A program made the position numbers and the translations under genes. A stretch of 35,322 bases of DNA from Ramlibacter tataouinensis. Its GTDB lineage: Bacteria > Pseudomonadota > Gammaproteobacteria > Burkholderiales > Burkholderiaceae_C. Position 1 is the stretch's first letter; every line of letters begins with the position of its first letter. Of the stretch, positions 8,762 to 16,949 are shown piece after piece. The DNA lies in assembly GCA_002427815.1 (NCBI GenBank), contig DIZF01000063.1, positions 1-35,322 of the forward strand, given 5' to 3'. Below the pieces are notes generated by a model. The model searched no databases and had not been told where the DNA came from. It saw only the letters and a list, made by a program, of their open reading frames with translations.

Positions 8762-9859
8762 ATGCACATCGTCCAGTTCGGAGCCGGAACGCTCAGATTC
8801 CTGGAGGAGGTGCCGTCCCAGGTCCCCGCCGATGGCTTCGTCTGGATCTACCTGGAGCGCGAGTCGCTGGACGACGAGATGTCGGTGCTGCAGCAGGCGG
8901 CGCAGCAACTGGGCGGTTCCGCGGTCCTCGACCTGCACCTGAAGGATCTGGGCAACCGCGCCCACCCCTCGCACTATGACTACACCTCGGTCTATGACCT
9001 GGTGATCTTCCGGCGCCTGGCCAGCGAACCCGAAGTCCGCGCCGAACTGGGTGCCGCGCCACCCGCCACCGGAGCGCTCGCGGCATTCGGCCGCATCCGG
9101 ACCCGGGCCGTGGGGTTTGTGGTGTTCGATCGGCTGCTGATCACCGTGCACCCGGCCGACTGCTTCACCGCCCGCGCCTTCATCGAACGCTTCCTGGCCG
9201 ATGCCGTGCAGAACAACGGGCTCAGCGCGGCAGCCCGCAGCCGGCTGCCGACCGGAACGGCCGACCTCATGCTCAGGATGCTCAACCTGATGGTGGACAG
9301 CTACCTGGAACTGCGCAAGGAACTCGGCGGCGAGCTGGACAGCTGGCAACAGGCCTTGCTCGGACCGCGAATGCGCAGCGCGGACTGGGGGGCATTGATG
9401 TCGGCGCGGGCGGCGCTCCACATGCTGGAAGACCTGTGCGAAGAGCAGAACGACGCGATGCAGGAATGGCTCGACACCCAGCGCGAGCAACCCGCGCCGG
9501 GAATGGCCCAGGCCGAGCGCGACAGCCTGCTGGCACGGGCACGGGACGTGATTGAGCATGTGCAGCGGGTCGTTCAGCACGTGCGGCGCATGGAGCATGG
9601 CGCGGAAACCGCCGTGCAGATCCATTTTTCCGCGCAGGGGCACCGGATCAACGAAATCATGCGCGTGCTCACCGCCCTGACGGCCGTGTTCCTGCCCTTG
9701 AACTTCATCACCGGGTTTTTCGGGATGAACTTCGAATTCCTGCCGCTGATTCACTCATCCCGCGCCATGTGGGCCATGCTGGCCCTCATGCTGCTGGTGG
9801 CGGTCGCTGTGGTCCTGGTCTTCTGGCGCAAGCGCTACCTGGCGCACACCGGCCGCTAG
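8762..9859 (+). CDS. CorA-family magnesium/divalent cation transporter
   Basis: The 365-residue protein has the CorA architecture: a large soluble N-terminal alpha/beta and helical domain, then two C-terminal membrane helices. The first (about 300-320) ends in the signature GMN at 321-323 (FFGMNFEF) that forms the ion-selective mouth of the pentameric channel; the second is at about 337-357. It begins 15 bases after the hemB stop and could be co-transcribed, which is interesting because this HemB type uses magnesium. Zinc export (ZntB-like) is an alternative specificity within the family. Confidence 0.9.
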   Translation: MHIVQFGAGTLRFLEEVPSQVPADGFVWIYLERESLDDEMSVLQQAAQQLGGSAVLDLHLKDLGNRAHPSHYDYTSVYDLVIFRRLASEPEVRAELGAAPPATGALAAFGRIRTRAVGFVVFDRLLITVHPADCFTARAFIERFLADAVQNNGLSAAARSRLPTGTADLMLRMLNLMVDSYLELRKELGGELDSWQQALLGPRMRSADWGALMSARAALHMLEDLCEEQNDAMQEWLDTQREQPAPGMAQAERDSLLARARDVIEHVQRVVQHVRRMEHGAETAVQIHFSAQGHRINEIMRVLTALTAVFLPLNFITGFFGMNFEFLPLIHSSRAMWAMLALMLLVAVAVVLVFWRKRYLAHTGR

Positions 9860-10509
9860 ACGAACGGCGGTGACAGCTTTTCGGTGGCGAGCACGCGCCC
9901 GACGGCCGGCCGTTCCAGCATGCGTTGCAGGTACGGGCCGAGCTGCTTGTGGTTGCGCGCGGGCTGCTCATTGGCGAAATTGCGCGTCCAGCGGCACAGC
10001 GTGAAGACGTAGGGATCGAGCGCGCTGTAATCCGCGCCGCCGAACCAGCTCTGGCCGTGACGAGCGAACTCGGCATCGAGCTGGTCGAGCAGGCCGGCGA
10101 CCTTGCGCTCGGCATGCCGCTTGACCTCGGCGGCGCCGCTGGCGTTGCCTTCGTTCACCCAGCGCTCGGGGTAGAAGTACAGGATCAGGGTGGCTTGCAG
10201 CGTATTGGTGAGCCACATCAGCCATTTGTAGAAATGAGCCCGGGCCGCACTCGCCAGCGGCGGCGCGAGCCGGGCCTGCGCATGGGTGTCGCACAGGTGC
10301 AGCACAATCGCCGCGGTTTCGTAGAGCACCAGATCGCCGTCGACCAGCACCGGGATGAGGCCGTTGGGATTGAGCCGGAGATAGGCGGGCTGCTTGTGCG
10401 CCTGCGTCGAGCGCTGGACCAGCACCCGCTCATAGGGCACGCCGAGTTCCTCGAGCAGGATGTGCGGCACCATGGCGGCGGTGCCCGGGTCGTAATGCAG
10501 CTGGATCAT
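9856..10509 (-). CDS. Glutathione S-transferase family protein
   Basis: The 217-residue product has an N-terminal thioredoxin-like domain with the cis-proline segment NPNGLIPVLVDGDLVLYETAA (about 46-66, Glu-Thr binding the gamma-glutamyl group) and an all-helical C-terminal domain from about 90. Such enzymes conjugate or reduce electrophiles with glutathione. The start at 10509 gives MIQLHYDPGTAAMVPH; the upstream open frame is not GST-like. The ATG overlaps the stop of the short amidohydrolase-like remnant (ATGA). The TAG stop overlaps the CorA TAG stop on the other strand in the palindrome CTAG at 9856-9859. Confidence 0.88.
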   Translation of the reverse strand: MIQLHYDPGTAAMVPHILLEELGVPYERVLVQRSTQAHKQPAYLRLNPNGLIPVLVDGDLVLYETAAIVLHLCDTHAQARLAPPLASAARAHFYKWLMWLTNTLQATLILYFYPERWVNEGNASGAAEVKRHAERKVAGLLDQLDAEFARHGQSWFGGADYSALDPYVFTLCRWTRNFANEQPARNHKQLGPYLQRMLERPAVGRVLATEKLSPPFV

Positions 10510-10664
10510 TTCACTCCAAACAGGCTTGCGCCGTTGCCCCATGCGATGCCCCGCGCGACATCGGCGGGCAGATCCCCCGGCCACGCGCGGTAGCCCTTCA
10601 TCAGCTGGTCATGGTACAGCCAGCGTTGACTGACCCAGGTGGCGCCGAGGCGACGGCCGGCCAT
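10506..10664 (-). pseudogene. C-terminal remnant resembling a TIM-barrel amidohydrolase (52 codons)
   Basis: A short frame begins at an ATG 2 bases after the dienelactone hydrolase stop and ends at a TGA overlapping the GST start. Its translation contains DLPADVARGIAWGNGASLFG, very like the last helix of amidohydrolase-2 family enzymes (pattern LP.D....I...NA..LFG). There is no room for the catalytic barrel, so it appears to be the tail of a deleted gene retained because its stop couples to GST translation. It could instead be expressed as a 52-residue peptide. Family call is from pattern only. Confidence 0.55.
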
Positions 10665-10666
10665 CG

Positions 10667-11350
10667 TCAGCCCAGGTGCTTGCCGAAAAACGCCAGGGTC
10701 CGTTCCCGCGCCAGTTTGGCGGCCGCCGCGTCGAACGACGCGCGCTGGTCGCAGTTGAAGCCGTGATCGGCCTGGTAGATCTGGACCTCGACTTCCGGAT
10801 GGGCCTTCTTGAAGGCCTCGACGCTGGCCAGCGAAATCCAGTGGTCCTTTTCGCCGAAGTGCGCCAGCACCGGCACCTTGGGCTTGCGTGCGATCTCGGC
10901 CGGCGTCGTCATGCCGCCACCATAGTACGGAACCGCGGCCGACAGGCCCTGGAGCATGCAGGCGGAGCGCCAGGTGAGCAGCCCGCCCCAGCAGTAGCCG
11001 ACGATGCCGACCTTGCCGGCCTGCCTCGCATGCGAGATCGCCGCCTGGATGTCCTGCATCACGCCGGGCGCCGGCAAGGCCTCGACAGCGGCCTTGAGGG
11101 CCGAGCCCGCGGTCATGTCCTGGGGCGCATAGCCGATGTCCACCCCGGGCTTGACGCGGTGGAAGGTGGCGGGCGCCACGGCCAGATAGCCCTGCGCCGC
11201 ATAGCCGTCGGCGACCGACCGGATATGCGAATTGACGCCGAAAATCTCCTGCAGCACCACGATGCCGGCCCTGGGTTTGCCGGCCGGGCTGGCGACGTAG
11301 GCGGGAAAGTCGAAGCCGTCGGCGGCCTGGAGGTCAATGAATGTGCCCAT
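10667..11350 (-). CDS. Dienelactone hydrolase family protein
   Basis: The 227-residue protein has the dienelactone hydrolase triad: nucleophile Cys120 in GYCWGG, Asp169 in GEKDHW and His196 in DHGFNC, with the conserved QEIFGVN segment (Glu36) that tunes the cysteine. The classical enzyme opens 4-carboxymethylenebut-2-en-4-olide in chlorocatechol degradation; many chromosomal homologues have unknown substrates. A strong AAGGAG site precedes the ATG. It lies 18 bases after the HCCA isomerase stop and upstream of a GST, suggesting a small aromatic or xenobiotic catabolic operon. Confidence 0.9.
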   Translation of the reverse strand: MGTFIDLQAADGFDFPAYVASPAGKPRAGIVVLQEIFGVNSHIRSVADGYAAQGYLAVAPATFHRVKPGVDIGYAPQDMTAGSALKAAVEALPAPGVMQDIQAAISHARQAGKVGIVGYCWGGLLTWRSACMLQGLSAAVPYYGGGMTTPAEIARKPKVPVLAHFGEKDHWISLASVEAFKKAHPEVEVQIYQADHGFNCDQRASFDAAAAKLARERTLAFFGKHLG

Positions 11351-11368
11351 GGGATCTCCTTGAGGTTG

Positions 11369-11968
11369 TCATGATTGAAGGCGGCGCTGCACGAAATCAA
11401 GCCGGTCCTGGCCCCAGAACATTTCGCCGTCGACCACGAAGCTGGGCGCGCCGAACACCCCCGCATCGATCGCCTCCTGGGTGCGCTCCTGGTAAAGCGC
11501 CTCCACCGCCGGGCTGCGCGCCTCGTCGAGCCGGGCGCCTTTCATGCCGCACTCGGCCAGCAGCTGTGCCAGCACCTCGGGGTCGGCGATATTCCGTTCC
11601 TCGGCCCAGACCGCCCGCAAGACGGCGCCGGTGAGCGCCATGGCCGCGTCGGTGCCATCGTGCAAGTCCACGGCTGTGATCAACCGGGCCGCATCGTCGG
11701 CAGCCACCGGAAAGAACCGGGGATGGAGGTTCAACGGCAGTTTCAGCTGCTCGGAAAACCGCTTGAGCTCGACCAGGCGGTAGGCCTGGCGCTGCGGCGC
11801 GCGCTTGCCCAGGGGCAGTCCGCCGGATATCGGAAAGATCTTTCCCAGATCCACCGGCAACACCCGCACCGTGGCCTGGGCCGCCCGGGCCATGTCGGTA
11901 AAGCGCTGGTGGCCCAGGTAGGTCCATGGGCTTTGCGGAGCAAAGTGGTAATCGACGCGATGATTCAA
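11369..11968 (-). CDS. 2-hydroxychromene-2-carboxylate isomerase family protein (DsbA-like)
   Basis: The 199-residue product fits the HCCA isomerase/kappa-GST group: DYHFAPQSPWTYLG near the N-terminus contains the Ser (about 13) that contacts glutathione in NahD, and the C-terminal GVFGAPSFVVDGEMFWGQDR is the diagnostic thioredoxin-fold cis-Pro and FWGQDR motif. NahD-type enzymes isomerise 2-hydroxychromene-2-carboxylate in naphthalene breakdown with glutathione as cofactor. The frame is open far upstream to 12706 without similarity; a TTG at 11968 preceded by GGAG 7 bases before is chosen as start, which gives the usual family length. It is divergent from the SDR gene. Confidence 0.87.
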   Translation of the reverse strand: MNHRVDYHFAPQSPWTYLGHQRFTDMARAAQATVRVLPVDLGKIFPISGGLPLGKRAPQRQAYRLVELKRFSEQLKLPLNLHPRFFPVAADDAARLITAVDLHDGTDAAMALTGAVLRAVWAEERNIADPEVLAQLLAECGMKGARLDEARSPAVEALYQERTQEAIDAGVFGAPSFVVDGEMFWGQDRLDFVQRRLQS

Positions 11969-12064
11969 AACGGGTCTCCGGAAACAGGGGGGTGGCGCAG
12001 TTTGCTGTAATGGCGGTGGGTCACGCTTTGTAGCGTACCCGCGGATTTCTTGCAGGAGACCGAT

Positions 12065-12811
12065 TTGGAACAGGTATTGCTGGTCACCGGCGGCAGCCGC
12101 GGCATCGGTGCCGCCACCGCCCTCCTGGCGGCGGCCAAGGGCTACGCCGTCGCCGTCAACTACACCGCCCAGCCGGCGGCCGCCGACGAGGTGGCGCGCC
12201 GCATTCGCGCGGGCGGCGGTCGTGCCATCGCGGTGCGGGCCGACGTGGCTCAGGAGGACCAGGTGCTGGCGCTGTTCGAACAGGTCGACCGCGAGCTGGG
12301 CCGCCTCACGGCCCTGGTCAACAACGCCGGTGTGGTGGACACCCAGGCGCGCCTCGACGAGATGAGCGTGGCCCGCCTCAAGCGCATGTTCGACATCAAC
12401 GTGATCGGCGCCATGGTGTGTGCGCGCGAAGCGGTGAAGCGCATGAGCACGCGCCACGGCGGCAGCGGGGGCGCCATCGTGAATGTCTCCAGCGCCGCGT
12501 CCCGCCTGGGCGCGCCCGGCCAGTACCTGGACTATGCTGCGGCCAAAGGCGCGATCGACACCTTCACCATCGGGCTGGCCAAGGAAGTGGCGGCCGAGGG
12601 GATCCGCGTCAACGCCGTCCGCCCCGGCCTGATCGAGACCGAGATCCACGCGTCCGGCGGGCTTCCCGACCGTGTGCGCGAGCTCGCGCACCTGGTGCCC
12701 ATGCAACGGGGCGGCTCGGCGCAGGAAGTGGCCGAGGCGATCGTCTGGCTGCTATCGCCGCAAGCCAGCTACACCACCATGTCGCTGCTCGACGTTTCGG
12801 GAGGCCGTTGA
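12065..12811 (+). CDS. Short-chain dehydrogenase/reductase (SDR) family oxidoreductase
   Basis: The 248-residue protein is a classical SDR: nucleotide-binding TGGSRGIG at 8-15, NNAG at 85-88, Ser141/142 in NVSSAAS, and Tyr156-Lys160 in YAAAK. The substrate is not predictable; FabG-like or 3-hydroxyacyl-CoA dehydrogenase roles fit the MaoC-type hydratase directly downstream. The start is placed at a TTG (12065) because AGGAG lies 6 bases upstream; the in-frame TTG at 12050 would put that site inside the gene. The stop overlaps the next start by one base (TGATG). Confidence 0.9.
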   Translation: MEQVLLVTGGSRGIGAATALLAAAKGYAVAVNYTAQPAAADEVARRIRAGGGRAIAVRADVAQEDQVLALFEQVDRELGRLTALVNNAGVVDTQARLDEMSVARLKRMFDINVIGAMVCAREAVKRMSTRHGGSGGAIVNVSSAASRLGAPGQYLDYAAAKGAIDTFTIGLAKEVAAEGIRVNAVRPGLIETEIHASGGLPDRVRELAHLVPMQRGGSAQEVAEAIVWLLSPQASYTTMSLLDVSGGR

Positions 12812-13314
12812 TGAGCCAGTTCAAGTACTACTGGGAGGACCTGACCGCGGGCTCGGTGCGCGACCTGGGCACCGTCACCCTCTCCGCAGAGGAGATCAAG
12901 ACCTTCGCCCGGCAGTTCGACCCACAGCCCTTTCACCTCGATGAAGCCGCCGCGCAACGCTCCCACTTCCGAAACCTGTGCGCCAGCGGCTGGCACACCT
13001 GTGCCCTGGCCATGAAACTCACGGTCGAAAACTTCCTGAATGAGTCAGCCAGCATGGGGTCGCCCGGGCTGGAAAGCCTGCGCTGGCTCAAACCCGTGTA
13101 CGCGGGCGATACGCTGCGATTGCAGCAGACCATCGTCGAGTCGCGCCCCCTGCGCACGCGCCCCGACACCGGGCTGGTGCGCTCGTGCTGGGAGATGTTC
13201 AACCAGAACGGCGAAAAGGTCATGCAGATGGAGGGCTACGGGATGTTCGGCCGGCGTCATCCCGCCACGGCGCAGGAGATTGCCCAGCTCGAGAAGTCTC
13301 CGGCCAAAGACTAG
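12811..13314 (+). CDS. MaoC-family (R)-specific enoyl-CoA hydratase-like protein
   Basis: The 167-residue hot-dog-fold protein carries the hydratase-2 motif FDPQPFHLDE with the catalytic Asp37 and His42, followed by FRNLCASGWHTCALAMKL. Such enzymes hydrate trans-2-enoyl-CoA to (R)-3-hydroxyacyl-CoA. It overlaps the SDR stop by one base, so the pair could catalyse successive hydration and oxidation of an acyl-CoA. It ends two bases before the MarC start. The exact acyl substrate is unknown. Confidence 0.9.
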   Translation: MSQFKYYWEDLTAGSVRDLGTVTLSAEEIKTFARQFDPQPFHLDEAAAQRSHFRNLCASGWHTCALAMKLTVENFLNESASMGSPGLESLRWLKPVYAGDTLRLQQTIVESRPLRTRPDTGLVRSCWEMFNQNGEKVMQMEGYGMFGRRHPATAQEIAQLEKSPAKD

Positions 13315-13316
13315 CG

Positions 13317-13949
13317 ATGGACTTCAAGCCCCTGGTGACCCTGCTGGCGGTGGTGAATCCGCTGGCCATCGTGCCCTTCTTCATTCACTACACCCAGGGC
13401 TTCACCCGGGCACAGCGGCGGCACACGGTCGTCACGGCGTCGATCAGCGCGTTCCTGGTCATCGCGGCCAGCGCGCTACTGGGCTTGCAGATCCTGGAGT
13501 TCTTCGGCATCTCGCTGGCCAGCTTCCAGGTGGGCGGCGGCATGCTGCTTCTCATCAGCTCGATGAACATGCTCAACGCCCAGCCCGCCGAAGTCAAACC
13601 GAACACCAAGGAACTCGAGGACGGTGCGCAAAAAGCCGCCATGGGCGCCAGCATCGCCGTGGTGCCGCTCACCATTCCGCTGCTGACCGGCCCGGCCACC
13701 ATTTCGACAGTGGTTATTTATGCCCAGCAGGCGCAGAGTTTCCTGCAGTTGTCGGCGCTGGTGGGCTACGGCGTCGTCATCGGCCTCGCCACGGCCTTGT
13801 CTTTCGCCCTGGCCGAGCCGATCGCGCGGGTGCTGGGCAAGACCGGCATCAATGTGATGACCCGGCTGATGGGCCTGATTCTGGCGGCACTGGCCGTGGA
13901 ACTGATGGCCCTGGGCCTGCTGAAGCTTTTCCCGGGCCTGGGACGTTAG
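13317..13949 (+). CDS. MarC-family (UPF0056) integral membrane protein
   Basis: The 210-residue product has six hydrophobic spans and family-specific segments LLAVVNPLAIVPFF at the N-terminus and VPLTIPLLTGPATIS in the middle. MarC proteins were once tied to multiple antibiotic resistance but their function is unresolved. The open frame extends to 13185, but the MarC start at 13317, two bases after the MaoC stop, fits the family. Its last 101 bases are overlapped on the other strand by the cyclic-nucleotide-binding gene. Confidence 0.92.
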   Translation: MDFKPLVTLLAVVNPLAIVPFFIHYTQGFTRAQRRHTVVTASISAFLVIAASALLGLQILEFFGISLASFQVGGGMLLLISSMNMLNAQPAEVKPNTKELEDGAQKAAMGASIAVVPLTIPLLTGPATISTVVIYAQQAQSFLQLSALVGYGVVIGLATALSFALAEPIARVLGKTGINVMTRLMGLILAALAVELMALGLLKLFPGLGR

Positions 13950-14511
13950 CGGCGCGGCTGCCATTCTGCAGCACCTTGACCAGCTGGCTGCTGGTGTTGC
14001 GCAGCCGCTGCGCCAGCAACTGGGTGAGCTTGACCAGCAGCTTGGCGCCAACGGCCGGATGGGAACTGATCAGGCGTCCCACGGCGGCACGGCTGAGCAC
14101 CGCAGCCTCGACCTCGCTCAAGGCCCAGCAACTGGCATAGCGCGGCTCGCCGTCGAGCATCGACATCTCGCCGATCACGGCGCCCTCCTTCAGCACGGCC
14201 AGGCGGGTATTGTCAGCGGGCTCCTGCGTGTCGGCATCGGCGCCGATCCTCCGTTTGCCGATGTCCACGGTGCCGAGCAGCAGAATCATCATCCAGTCGC
14301 TGGCCTCGCCCTCGGCGATCAACAGCTGCCCGGGCTGCGCCTTGATGCGCAGCATGCTGGCGCCCAGGAGATCGGCCTCCACCGGCGTGAAGTCACGCAG
14401 CAAGGCCGAAGCCAGCATCAATTCGGGGCAGGAGCGCGACAGTCGCTCGCACGGACCCAGCGACTCGAGACCCCGGGCGCGCAGCTGATTCTCAAGGGCC
14501 TGGTTGGGCAT
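13849..14511 (-). CDS. Cyclic-nucleotide-binding domain protein, no DNA-binding domain
   Basis: The 220-residue protein contains a CRP-like cNMP-binding beta-barrel at about 35-155, with GQLLIAEGEASDWMMILLLG and the phosphate-binding cassette region GEMSMLDGEPRYAS. No helix-turn-helix follows; a helix-rich segment (160-187) leads to a Pro/Gly/Ser-rich tail. That tail (about 188-220) is encoded antisense to the MarC C-terminus and may not be under selection. A good AGGAG site lies 6 bases before the ATG. It begins 12 bases after the lipoprotein stop and so is probably the last gene of the MCE operon. Confidence 0.83.
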   Translation of the reverse strand: MPNQALENQLRARGLESLGPCERLSRSCPELMLASALLRDFTPVEADLLGASMLRIKAQPGQLLIAEGEASDWMMILLLGTVDIGKRRIGADADTQEPADNTRLAVLKEGAVIGEMSMLDGEPRYASCWALSEVEAAVLSRAAVGRLISSHPAVGAKLLVKLTQLLAQRLRNTSSQLVKVLQNGSRAANVPGPGKASAGPGPSVPRPVPPESGPSAGSSH

Positions 14512-14523
14512 GGCAGTCTCCTT

Positions 14524-15153
14524 TCAACGCTGCTGCGCCACCCATCGCCCGATCTCCTGCGCAGCGGCATCGGTGGCGGCGGCCAACGCGCGGACTCCGC
14601 CCGGCGCATCGGGTGTAGGGGCAGGACTGCGCACCACGATGCTGCGCTGGGCCAGCAAGCGCTCGCCCGCCGAGGTGTTGTCCAGCAAGGTGGCGCGCAG
14701 GCGCACCAGACCCCAGCTCCGGGTCGGCGCTTCGAAAAAGTGCGAGAACTCCTCCAGCTCGATGCGCAGGATGCGGGGCATGGCCCCCCCGCTGCGCGCC
14801 AGGGCCGAGCTCTCAGCCAAGTCGAGGACCGGTCGCTCGCGCGCCAACTGCTCGCGCAGCCTCTGCCGGATGAGCTGGGGCGGCGGCGCGCTCCAGCGCG
14901 CGTGCGCATAGGGCCGCAGCTGGTGCGCGTCGTCATAGCCCAGGCGATACAGCAAGGCCGAGTCGTCCAGTGCGCTGGACGACTCGATGTCTGCCAGCAC
15001 CAAAGGCGCTCCATCCGGTAGCCCGGCCGGTGCCACCGTGGCACCCGGCCCGAAGTCATAGAGGGTGGCGCGCGCGGGCTTGTCGGGGGTGGCGCAGCCC
15101 ACCGCCAGCAAGACTGCGAGCAGCGCGACACCGCGGGCGACGAGCCGGCTCAT
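14524..15153 (-). CDS. ABC-type transport auxiliary lipoprotein (PqiC/DUF330-like) of an MCE system
   Basis: The 209-residue protein begins with a lipoprotein signal: a hydrophobic helix ending in the lipobox LAVGC with Cys20 as the lipidation site. The mature part starts ATLYDFGP, typical of PqiC/YmbA-type outer-membrane lipoproteins that partner MCE proteins (the YDFG and later RLRATLLDN, ARSGG segments fit). It would sit in the outer membrane and connect with the MlaD-like protein. The ATG overlaps the MlaD stop (ATGA). Confidence 0.87.
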   Translation of the reverse strand: MSRLVARGVALLAVLLAVGCATPDKPARATLYDFGPGATVAPAGLPDGAPLVLADIESSSALDDSALLYRLGYDDAHQLRPYAHARWSAPPPQLIRQRLREQLARERPVLDLAESSALARSGGAMPRILRIELEEFSHFFEAPTRSWGLVRLRATLLDNTSAGERLLAQRSIVVRSPAPTPDAPGGVRALAAATDAAAQEIGRWVAQQR

Positions 15154-16106
15154 TTCGCCACCCCCGGCACAGTGAAACCGGGTTCACCCGGACCGGGCGC
15201 AATCGGGCCCGATCCATAAATCAGCGCCTGGGGGTTGTCCTTGATGCTGCCCGCGGTACGGCTGAGTTGTCGCGCTGCACGGGACGTTTCCTCGGTGACC
15301 CGGTTGACGCGCGGCAAGGTCGATGCATTGAACGAATCCGCGGCATGCGACAGGGCCTGGGAGCCTTCGGCCAGGCGATCGATCGGCCCGTCCTTTTCGT
15401 TCAGGCGGCGCGCGGTCTGGCCGAAATCGGCGGCCGTCTTGCCGATCTCATCGGCACTGTGCTGCACCGATCGCAGCGTGACGGGCACCTCGGCCAGCGC
15501 GGGATCGACTCGCTTGGCCAGCGTGGTGTCCAGGCGCCGGGCCAGACGCCCGGCATCGGCAGCGGCACTGCCCAGGTTGTCCAGGGCGCTGGCGACTCGA
15601 CGCTGGTTGGCGTCCCCCAGCAGTTCGTTCATCCGTCCCGTCACTTTCTCGACCTGGTCCAGGATCACCTCGCCGCGCGCGGCCAGCCTGGACAACAGGC
15701 TGGGCTTGAGCGGGATGCGCGGCGGATTCTCATTGTCGGGCACCAGGCGCGGGGCCGGCTTGCCGCTGTCATCGAGCTGCACAAAGGCCAGGCCGGTGAC
15801 GCCCTGGTAGCTCAGCGTCGCGAAGGTATCGCGCGTGACCGGTGCGTCGTGGCCGATCTCCAGGCGCATCAGCACGTTACCGGTGGTCTTCGGATCAAAG
15901 CCGATCGAAGCGACCTTGCCGACGTCAACACCGCGATAACGGACAGCGGCCTGCGGCTGCAGGCCCGAGACGATCTCGCGGGTCGAGATCTCGTAGATGT
16001 CGCGCTCACCGGTATCGCGCGTGAGCCAGGAGGCCAGCGCGACCAGCAGCGCGGCGACCACCACCACGAAAATACCGGCAGCCAGGGCATGGGCTTTGTT
16101 TTCCAT
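15150..16106 (-). CDS. MCE-domain protein, MlaD-like periplasmic subunit
   Basis: The 318-residue product has one N-terminal membrane helix (about 8-28) and an MCE domain at about 39-115 (VSGLQPQAAVRYRGVDVGKV, then LSYQGVTGLAFVQLDD). The remaining 200 residues are helical with heptad character (repeated LARRLD, TARRLNE, AARQLSRT), consistent with the extended tubes or needles formed by longer MCE proteins. It would bind lipids between inner and outer membranes for the ABC transporter encoded upstream. It begins 21 bases after the ATPase stop. Confidence 0.92.
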   Translation of the reverse strand: MENKAHALAAGIFVVVVAALLVALASWLTRDTGERDIYEISTREIVSGLQPQAAVRYRGVDVGKVASIGFDPKTTGNVLMRLEIGHDAPVTRDTFATLSYQGVTGLAFVQLDDSGKPAPRLVPDNENPPRIPLKPSLLSRLAARGEVILDQVEKVTGRMNELLGDANQRRVASALDNLGSAAADAGRLARRLDTTLAKRVDPALAEVPVTLRSVQHSADEIGKTAADFGQTARRLNEKDGPIDRLAEGSQALSHAADSFNASTLPRVNRVTEETSRAARQLSRTAGSIKDNPQALIYGSGPIAPGPGEPGFTVPGVAK

Positions 16107-16127
16107 CGGGAATTTTCCCTTTCTCTT

Positions 16128-16949
16128 TTACACGGCAAACGGGTATTCGCGCAACAGTTCCATGGCGCGCTGGCCCCGTTCGCCCAGGAAAAAATCGTGA
16201 ATGAATGGATGCTGGAAGGCGATGACGTCCTTGGGTGGCCCGATCACGATCACTTTCTTGTCGGCCAGCACCGCGATGCGGGTGGACAGCTCGAACAGGG
16301 TGTCCAGGTCGTGCGTCACCATGATCACGGTGAGCGCCAGGTCACGGTGCAAGGAGCGCAGCAGCGTCACAAACCCGTCGGAGCTCTCCGGGTCGAGGCC
16401 GGAGGTGGGTTCGTCCAGCAGCAGCAGCGGCGGGTCCATCACCAGTGCCCGTGCCAGCGCGACCCGTTTGATCATCCCGCCGGACAGGTCGGACGGCATC
16501 TTGTCGGCGTCCTCGGGCTTGAGCCCCACCATCTGGAGCTTCACCATCGCGGCCTCGCGCACCAATGCGGCCGGCAGGGTCCTGAGTTCGCGCAGCGGAA
16601 AAGCGATGTTCTCCAGCACGCTGAACGCCGAGAACAGCGCGCCATGCTGGAACAGCATGCCGATGCGGCTGGCCGCGCCGCGCTGCCCCAGTTCGGCGGC
16701 CGGCTGGCCCAGCACGTGGATCTCGCCCTTCGCCGGCCGTTCCAGGCCCAGAATCTGGCGCAGCAGCACGGTCTTGCCGGTGCCCGAGCCGCCGACGATG
16801 GACAGCACTTCGCCCTGCATCACGGTGAGGTCCAGGTCCTGATGCACGACGAAGCGCTTCCCGGGCGTCGTGAACACCGTCCACAGCTTGCGGATGTCGA
16901 CGATCGGCGTGCCTTCCGTGGGCTGGTAGGGTGCGGGCGTGTCCACCAC
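16128..16949 (-). CDS. ABC transporter ATP-binding protein, MlaF-like
   Basis: The 273-residue ATPase shows Walker A GGSGTGKT at 53-60, signature LSGGMIKR, Walker B LLLLDEP and the H-loop VTHDLDTL; the LSGGM variant is typical of Mla/MCE-type ATPases. It powers lipid movement by the MlaE-like permease at the inner membrane. The frame is open far upstream, but the start is set at GTG 16949 because that codon overlaps the permease stop (TAGTG); the next codon is also GTG (16946). The upstream open frame has no similarity and is antisense to the plus-strand gene beyond 18214. Confidence 0.91.
   Translation of the reverse strand: MVDTPAPYQPTEGTPIVDIRKLWTVFTTPGKRFVVHQDLDLTVMQGEVLSIVGGSGTGKTVLLRQILGLERPAKGEIHVLGQPAAELGQRGAASRIGMLFQHGALFSAFSVLENIAFPLRELRTLPAALVREAAMVKLQMVGLKPEDADKMPSDLSGGMIKRVALARALVMDPPLLLLDEPTSGLDPESSDGFVTLLRSLHRDLALTVIMVTHDLDTLFELSTRIAVLADKKVIVIGPPKDVIAFQHPFIHDFFLGERGQRAMELLREYPFAV

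Noticed and set aside
7967..9754. 595-codon minus-strand frame opposite hemB and corA
   Set aside because: Composition is His/Gln/Gly-rich shadow type and the opposite strand encodes two clear families.
11969..12706. Upstream extension of the HCCA isomerase frame to 445 codons
   Set aside because: The extra residues are antisense to the SDR gene and lack similarity; family length is about 200 residues.
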